Shown in pieces: positions 59,363 to 64,000 of a stretch of DNA of 64,000 nt; positions within the stretch are counted from its first letter, which is position 1, and each line of letters starts with the position of its first letter. A program made the position numbers and the translations under genes. Where the stretch lies: NCBI RefSeq assembly GCF_001623525.1, contig NZ_CP015225.1:1240001-1304000 (forward strand), read 5' to 3'. This stretch comes from Pseudomonas fluorescens. Lineage in GTDB: Bacteria; Pseudomonadota; Gammaproteobacteria; Pseudomonadales; Pseudomonadaceae. Under the pieces are notes generated by a model. The model was given only the letters and a program-made list of their open reading frames with translations, did no database searches and was not told the origin of the DNA.

Positions 59363-60325
59363 TTACTGGCCGGCACCCTCGCCAGAGGCCCTCATCCTGA
59401 ACACCAGCGCCTTCAGGCCACACGCCATGTCGGCATCTGGAAACTCCGGAGGATTCGCCAGCCGCTGTTCGAACACCAGGCCCGGTGCTTCGCGGGTGAC
59501 GCCGTCGATGAGGAAGTCCGGGCCGGTGGCCGGGTCGTTGCTGCAGGCCAGGACCGTGCCGTCGGCGGTCAGCAGTTCCGGCAGGCGGCGCAGGACGCGC
59601 TGGTAATCCTTGGTCAGCAGGAAACTGCCTTTCTGGAAGGTGGGCGGGTCGATGATCACCAGGTCATACGGCCCGCTGTTGATCACCTTGCCCCAGGACT
59701 TGAACAAATCGTGGCCGAGGAAACTCACCTGGCCCAGGTCATGGCCGTTCAGGCGATGGTTGTCGCGGCCACGACTCAGGGCCGCACGGGACATGTCCAG
59801 GTTGACCACGTGCCGCGCACCGCCGGCGATGGCCGCCACTGAAAAGCCGCAGGTGTAGGCGAACAGGTTCAACACTCGCTTGCCGTTGGCATTGGCCCGC
59901 ACCCAGTCGCGGCCATAACGCATGTCGAGGAACAGGCCGTTGTTCTGCTTCTTGCCCAGATCGATCCGGTAACGCAGGCCGCCTTCGGTCAGGGTCCATT
60001 CGTCAATGGGCTCGCCCACCAGCCATTGGGTGAGGCTTTGCGGCAGGTAGCGGTGCTGTACGGCCAGCGTATGGGCCTTGCTGTGTTGCCAGGCCGGCGA
60101 CGTAGCGAGCGCCAGCAGTGTCGCGATCAAATCGTCCAGGTGCGTGGGTTCTGGCTCCTTGAACAGCGAGACCAGAACCACCCCTTGCAACCAGTCGACA
60201 GTGATTTGCTCCAGGCCCGGCCAGCAGCGCCCGCGGCCATGGAACAGGCGCCGGGTTTCTTCTGGCGCCGACTCCAGGGCGGTCAGCAAATGGGCGTGAA
60301 GGGTTTGAAGGGCTTCAGGGGTCAT
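59363..60325 (-). CDS. Class I SAM-dependent methyltransferase (RlmI/RlmK-like)
   Basis: Encodes 320 residues from the ATG at 60325 (MTPEALQTL). A longer frame reaching into the REP arm is not credible. VLNLFAYTCGFSVAAIAGGA (about 165-184) is the SAM-binding motif I, and VIIDPPTFQKGS (about 233-244) is the DPP(T/S)F motif found in the RlmI/RlmK/L rRNA cytosine and guanine methyltransferase group. There is no PUA domain, so this is shorter than RlmI and the target is uncertain. It converges with the LRR toxin gene only 3 bases away and has the split REPIN upstream. Confidence 0.83.
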   Translation of the reverse strand: MTPEALQTLHAHLLTALESAPEETRRLFHGRGRCWPGLEQITVDWLQGVVLVSLFKEPEPTHLDDLIATLLALATSPAWQHSKAHTLAVQHRYLPQSLTQWLVGEPIDEWTLTEGGLRYRIDLGKKQNNGLFLDMRYGRDWVRANANGKRVLNLFAYTCGFSVAAIAGGARHVVNLDMSRAALSRGRDNHRLNGHDLGQVSFLGHDLFKSWGKVINSGPYDLVIIDPPTFQKGSFLLTKDYQRVLRRLPELLTADGTVLACSNDPATGPDFLIDGVTREAPGLVFEQRLANPPEFPDADMACGLKALVFRMRASGEGAGQ

Positions 60326-60375
60326 CGCAAAGGCCAGCAATTCGAAGGGCCGGCATTCTAACCACCCGTGACCCT

Positions 60376-60423
60376 TGTGGCGAGGGAGCTTGCTCCCGCT
60401 GGGGGGCGTAGCAGCCCCCATCC
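60376..60423. repeat. Left arm of a REPIN interrupted by the IS element
   Basis: TGTGGCGAGGGAGCTTGCTC opens a REPIN whose matching right arm is at 62124-62147, on the other side of the insertion sequence. The arm ends at the ATCC target duplication (60420-60423). Confidence 0.85.
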
Positions 60424-62080
60424 CAGAGTGTGTAAAAACAGATAAAACATCGTCGGCACGTAGTGCCGACAGGTGTTGGCCAACTGATTAAAACCTGAAG
60501 CGCTCTTGTCGCTCCAATCGCCCCCTACAAGCACTAGCAAGGCTCCATAGCTTGATTAACGAGGCAAAAAAGCAGGCTTTCAGCCCACCAGTGCTTTCAT
60601 CAGACCCTGCGCACCAAGGATTTTCATCACCCTTTTCCAATTGTAAGCGAGCACATTCAAGCTCATTTCGGTGCTCACCCCAGCCAGCCGCCGTGTCAGA
60701 AAATGCGCCGTTCCCATCCAGTGTTTCAGCGTCCCGAAGGGATGCTCGACCGTTCGCTTGCGGATGCTCACCATCTGCGGCGCATTGTTCAGGCGGGCCT
60801 GCATTTCCTCCAGTACCGCCTCATGTTCCCAGCGCCGAATCTTTCGCTCTCTGGCCGGTGTGCATTGCGCCTTTATTGAGCAGGCTCGGCAGTTGGAGCT
60901 CCAGTAAACGTCCAGCTTCTTGCCCTTGTCGACGTAAAAGTTACGCCAGATCAGCACTTGCTGGGCGGGGCAGATGTACACATCGTTGTCCGCGTCGTAA
61001 ACAAACTCATCATTGCCGAAGCGGCCATCGAATTTGGCCCGCGAACTCAGCGTTTTTGGCACATAAGCCGTGATCCCTGCCTCGTGACAGGCCAGGATTT
61101 CTCCGCTTTTGTAATACCCTCGGTCCGCCACCACCGACAACGATTCGATTTGCATCGCCTCACGGGCCTGCTGGGCCATCGAGCTAAGCTGGTCACGGTC
61201 GTGACCGACATTGGTCACCTCGTGCGCGACGATCAGATGGTGTTTGGTATCGACTGCTGTCTGCACGTTGTAACCCACGATGCCATTACCGCTCGTCATC
61301 ATCATCGAGCGCGCGTCCGGGTCGGTCAGCGAGATCTGTTTGTCCGGCGAGGCTTCAAGCTGTATTTCAATCTCCTGGAGCACCTTCATCTGCTCCTTCA
61401 ATTTGGCGATTTTCTCCTCCAGACCGCCTTTGGGCCCTGAAGACGTGGGCTCTTCCCGATCAGCCTCATCCAGCGCCTTCAGATAACGGGCAATGCTTGA
61501 TTCGATCTCTTGCATTCGGCGCTTCAGCTTGGCGCTGGTGAAATTACGGTCGCGGTGGTTCACCGCTTTGAATTTACTGCCATCGATGGCAACGAAATGT
61601 TCCGAGAAGAGCCCCAGTTGTTGACACAGCACGACGAACTGCCGACAAACGCCTCGAATGGCCTTTGCGTTGTCTTTGCGGAAGTTGGCGATGGTCTTGA
61701 AATCCGGCATCAGGCGACCGGTCAGCCACATCAGCTCGACGTTGCGCTGCGCCTCGCGCTCAAGGCGCCGGCTTGATTGGATACGGTTGAGATAGCCGTA
61801 GATGTAGATCTTCAGCATGACTGCCGGGTGGTAAGCCGGCCGGCCCGTTTCAGCGGGGACAGCGCTTTCAAAACCCAAGTTGATCAGGTCGAGTTCATCC
61901 ACGAAGACATCGACAACGCGCACCGGATTGGTGTCGCTGACGTAATCGTCCAAGCTCTCGGGGAGCAAGGTAGTTTGACCTCGGTGTTCACCTTGGATGA
62001 AGCGTTTCATGGGCAGCCCTTGCGATGAAGTCCTGGAGGAATCATAGCAAGGGTTGGCTTCGGGGTTTTTACACACTCTG
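60424..62080 (-). mobile_element. IS1182-family insertion sequence
   Basis: The element is 1657 bases. Its ends are perfect 16-bp inverted repeats: CAGAGTGTGTAAAAAC at 60424-60439 and GTTTTTACACACTCTG at 62065-62080. A 4-bp target duplication, ATCC, flanks it (60420-60423 and 62081-62084). It carries one transposase gene on the minus strand. Perfect ends, an intact transposase and an intact duplication point to recent insertion. It lies inside a REPIN. Confidence 0.92.
60580..62010 (-). CDS. IS1182-family transposase
   Basis: Encodes 476 residues from the ATG at 62010 (MKRFIQGEHRGQ). The DDE transposase order is visible: an N-terminal helical part (DUF772-like, GRPAYHPAVMLKIYIYGYLN at about 53-72), VAIDGSKFKAVN (first catalytic Asp, about residue 140), VVADRGYYKSGE (second Asp), and a C-terminal DDE_Tnp part with KRTVEHPFGTLKHWMG (Glu) near 425. 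A lysine-rich coiled region (about 175-225) lies between. The frame is intact, so the element may be active. The gene occupies most of the IS. Confidence 0.93.
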   Translation of the reverse strand: MKRFIQGEHRGQTTLLPESLDDYVSDTNPVRVVDVFVDELDLINLGFESAVPAETGRPAYHPAVMLKIYIYGYLNRIQSSRRLEREAQRNVELMWLTGRLMPDFKTIANFRKDNAKAIRGVCRQFVVLCQQLGLFSEHFVAIDGSKFKAVNHRDRNFTSAKLKRRMQEIESSIARYLKALDEADREEPTSSGPKGGLEEKIAKLKEQMKVLQEIEIQLEASPDKQISLTDPDARSMMMTSGNGIVGYNVQTAVDTKHHLIVAHEVTNVGHDRDQLSSMAQQAREAMQIESLSVVADRGYYKSGEILACHEAGITAYVPKTLSSRAKFDGRFGNDEFVYDADNDVYICPAQQVLIWRNFYVDKGKKLDVYWSSNCRACSIKAQCTPARERKIRRWEHEAVLEEMQARLNNAPQMVSIRKRTVEHPFGTLKHWMGTAHFLTRRLAGVSTEMSLNVLAYNWKRVMKILGAQGLMKALVG

Positions 62081-62147
62081 ATCCGTAGCCGGCCCAATCA
62101 ACAGTGTGAGCGCTTCGCACTCAAGCGGGAGCAAGCTCCCTCGCCAC
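62081..62147. repeat. Right arm of the interrupted REPIN
   Basis: Begins with the second ATCC copy and ends with GGGAGCAAGCTCCCTCGCCA (to 62147), the mirror of the left arm. With the IS and one ATCC removed, the two arms make a normal REPIN of about 115 bases. Confidence 0.85.
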
Positions 62148-62158
62148 GGGGGCCGTGT

Positions 62159-62938
62159 CTAACTGCCGCTGGTCGCAAGGATACTGGCAACCTGTTGCGG
62201 CTGGCAGTTGAGGTACGCCGAACGCTTGAGCCAACTGGGGTCCGGGTACCAGGAAAACATGAATTGACCGCCCTTGAGCTTGTCGATCACCTGGCGTGCC
62301 ACCTGGGGGCGTACGGCAGGGCAACCCTGGCTGCGCCCGATGCGGCCCTGGCGCACGCTCCACAACGGGTTCACGTAGTCGGCGGCATGGATCACGATGG
62401 CCCGATCACGGGCCAGGTCATTGAAACCCGGCTCCAGGCCGTCCATGCGCAGCGAATAGCCGTGGGTGCCCTGGTAGCTTTCCTGGGTGCGAAACAGGCC
62501 CAGGCTGGATTGGTAGCTGCCCAGGCGATTGGAGAATTGCGTCGCGAAGTTTTCCCCGGATTTTTGCCCGTGGGCCACCAGGTCACGCAATACCAGCTTC
62601 TTTTGACGCAGGTCGAAGATCCACAGGCGACGGGCCGTGGAGGGTTGCGAGTAGTCGATGACCGCCAGGTGGCGGGCCTGGCTGGCACCATTGGCGACCG
62701 CGCATTGCATGGCGCTCAGGGCACTTTTGAGCGCCAGGGGATTGAGTTCCGGCGCTGCGTGGGCGAGGCTGTTGTAGAGCGTTTGCGAATTCGTCTTCTT
62801 TTCGGCCAGTGCCGGGCTGCAAATGACGCCCAGGCCCAGCATGACCAGGCAGAGTCGGCGCAAAAAGCCCTGTACAGGCGAAGCGTTTCCAGCGTGGTGT
62901 TCGTTCGCGGCATCCCGTCCGATTTCGTTTGTTTGCAT
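62159..62938 (-). CDS. Murein L,D-transpeptidase catalytic domain family protein (YkuD_2-like)
   Basis: Encodes 259 residues from the ATG at 62938; a TTG 8 codons earlier is an alternative. A signal peptide (hydrophobic core FLRRLCLVMLGLGVICS, about 25-42, ending PALA) sends it to the periplasm. AIVIHAADYVNP (about 181-192) and GRSQGCPAVRP (about 201-211) hold the His and Cys of the YkuD active site. The family resembles L,D-transpeptidases, which form or cut peptide bonds in peptidoglycan, but this subfamily (PF13645 type) is poorly characterised. It is divergent from another L,D-transpeptidase gene across 66 bases. Confidence 0.85.
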   Translation of the reverse strand: MQTNEIGRDAANEHHAGNASPVQGFLRRLCLVMLGLGVICSPALAEKKTNSQTLYNSLAHAAPELNPLALKSALSAMQCAVANGASQARHLAVIDYSQPSTARRLWIFDLRQKKLVLRDLVAHGQKSGENFATQFSNRLGSYQSSLGLFRTQESYQGTHGYSLRMDGLEPGFNDLARDRAIVIHAADYVNPLWSVRQGRIGRSQGCPAVRPQVARQVIDKLKGGQFMFSWYPDPSWLKRSAYLNCQPQQVASILATSGS

Positions 62939-63004
62939 GATGGCGGGTCGTACCTGTCGCAAAATTCACCGTCAACGAGACGGCCATGGAGTGGAGTAAA
63001 GCAG

Positions 63005-64000
63005 TTGTTCAAAAAGTCCGCATGTTACCTGAGCCTTTTATTGCTCACTGCGCCATTGGTCGCCACAGCCGAAGACAGCGATCCGGCGCTCGTGCAGACC
63101 ACACTGGCGCAATTGGCGGTCGCGTGCCCGGACGTCGCGGTGGGCGTCGACTTTCCGACGCAGCTCGATTTGCAAGCGTTCTATCAGCAAAACGCAGGCC
63201 AGGAAGTCTGGTCGGACGACGAACGACGGGGGGCGTTGCAGGTCCAGTTGCAACAACTGGCCGACGACGGTCTCGATCCCGCGCGCTATGGCTTGCCGGT
63301 CGAGGGGGCGACCCAAGGCCCTCATTGTGCCGACATCGCCATCAGCCGGCGCTACCTGCAAGCCTTGCATGACCTGCGTTTCGGCTACCTGCCTCAAGAC
63401 CGGCTGGAACCGGTGTGGAAGGCCAATCCACCGCCACAGGACCATCCGGCCGTGGTGTTGGCCATCGCCGGGCTGGGCCTGCGGAACCTGGCCGACGCTT
63501 TTGAACAGGCACGGCCGAACCTGGACCTCTACCGCAACCTGCGCGGCCTCTATGCCCGGCTGCGACAACAGCCTTTAGCCGAATGGCAAGCGGTGCCGGG
63601 CGGGCCGTTGCTGCAACCGGACAAACAGGACGCCCGCGTACCCGCCCTGGCCCAACGACTGTTCAACGAGGGTTACCTGAGTACGCCGCCGCAGTTGAGC
63701 GACGAGCACTACAGCCCCATGCTGGTGGAGGCGATGAAGAGCTTCCAGGCCCAGCATTCGTTGCAGGCCGATGGGGTGGTGGGGCCGTGGACCGTCACCG
63801 AGCTGAACATCAGCCCGGCCATGCGTCGCGAGCAGCTGCGCATCAACCTGGAACGCATGCGCTGGCTGGCCCAGGACGTGGAGGCCGACAGTGTCCTGGT
63901 CAACGTGGCAGCGGCGCAGTTGACGGTCTACCAGGGCGGCGCCCCGGTGTGGCAAACCCGCACCCAGGTGGGCCGTGCGCAACGGCAGACGCCGTTGCTC
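63005..64000 (+). CDS. L,D-transpeptidase of the YcbB/LdtD type, 5' part (runs past window end)
   Basis: The frame is open from a TTG at 63005 to the end of the window, 332 codons. No ATG or GTG fits at the 5' end. GGAG at 62993-62996 sits 8 bases before the TTG, and the first residues after it (FKKSACYLSLLLLTAPLVATAE) form a signal peptide (shown as residues 2-23). An LdtD-type scaffold domain (about 50-180; AFYQQNAGQEVWSDD) is followed by a peptidoglycan-binding domain (about 215-260; MKSFQAQHSLQADGVVGPWT). The stretch LRINLERMRWL (about 280-290) is the typical lead into the YkuD catalytic domain, which lies beyond base 64000. It should form 3-3 crosslinks in peptidoglycan. Confidence 0.85.
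   Translation, partial: MFKKSACYLSLLLLTAPLVATAEDSDPALVQTTLAQLAVACPDVAVGVDFPTQLDLQAFYQQNAGQEVWSDDERRGALQVQLQQLADDGLDPARYGLPVEGATQGPHCADIAISRRYLQALHDLRFGYLPQDRLEPVWKANPPPQDHPAVVLAIAGLGLRNLADAFEQARPNLDLYRNLRGLYARLRQQPLAEWQAVPGGPLLQPDKQDARVPALAQRLFNEGYLSTPPQLSDEHYSPMLVEAMKSFQAQHSLQADGVVGPWTVTELNISPAMRREQLRINLERMRWLAQDVEADSVLVNVAAAQLTVYQGGAPVWQTRTQVGRAQRQTPLL

Noticed and set aside
1..64000. CRISPR array, tRNA or rRNA genes, prophage genes
   Set aside because: No regularly spaced identical short repeats, no cloverleaf-like sequence and no phage structural genes were seen; the repeated palindromes are REP/REPIN elements.

Overview
The window looks like the chromosome of a fluorescent Pseudomonas (P. 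fluorescens group). This rests on high-GC coding, REP/REPIN repeats of the Pseudomonas type between many genes, a PvdQ-type pyoverdine acylase, the glgA-treZ-malQ-treY-DUF2934 / glgX layout known from Pseudomonas, vanAB, and two giant DUF6543 (dermonecrotic-toxin-like) proteins. I see no tRNA, rRNA, CRISPR array, prophage or plasmid functions. One insertion sequence is present. Genes cut by the window edges are a helicase-like 3' end (1-708) and an L,D-transpeptidase 5' part (63005-64000).

Layout. 1-2.4 kb: helicase 3' end and an unfamiliar secreted mono-haem cytochrome c protein. 2.5-5.6 kb: Lrp/AsnC regulator divergent from an EamA exporter, then a GapN-like aldehyde dehydrogenase. 5.8-9.5 kb: a tandem of two autotransporter-barrel proteins, the first without a passenger. 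9.9-11.6 kb: an endonuclease/exonuclease/phosphatase-family protein and a PIG-L-like protein with an altered motif. 11.9-22.9 kb (minus strand): the alpha-glucan/trehalose block glgA-treZ-malQ-treY-DUF2934, then glgX after a REPIN. 23.4-27.5 kb: 2-hydroxyacid dehydrogenase, secreted alpha/beta hydrolase, YqaA-like membrane protein, DUF411 protein, two tiny envelope proteins and a small winged-helix protein. 27.8-31.4 kb: pvdQ and an orphan FecR-type anti-sigma gene, each with a possible PvdS promoter.

31.5-36.4 kb: a 1610-residue DUF6543 protein with a fourfold internal module and a C-terminal HExxH motif resembling M35/aspzincin proteases. 36.6-40.8 kb: dpkA-like dehydrogenase, vanR, and vanB-vanA with two VanR-like operators before vanA. 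40.8-46.5 kb: LysR gene divergent from a three-subunit HcnABC-like amine/imino-acid dehydrogenase with RidA, an amino-acid-type solute-binding protein and a GlcG-like protein. 46.6-48.1 kb: AraC regulator and LysE exporter. 48.3-54.1 kb: L-rhamnonate catabolism (transporter, rhmD, rhmA, aldA) with a divergent LysR regulator. 54.3-59.4 kb: a 1698-residue DUF6543 leucine-rich-repeat protein. 59.4-64 kb: a methyltransferase, an IS1182-family element that landed inside a REPIN with a 4-bp target duplication, and two divergent L,D-transpeptidase-type genes.

How genes work together. GlgA, TreZ, MalQ, TreY and GlgX make and trim alpha-glucan and convert it to trehalose. RhmD, RhmA and AldA take L-rhamnonate to pyruvate and L-lactate. 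VanAB demethylates vanillate under VanR. The HcnABC-like enzyme should form an imine that RidA can hydrolyse. The two giant toxin-like proteins are the least understood and most interesting part.
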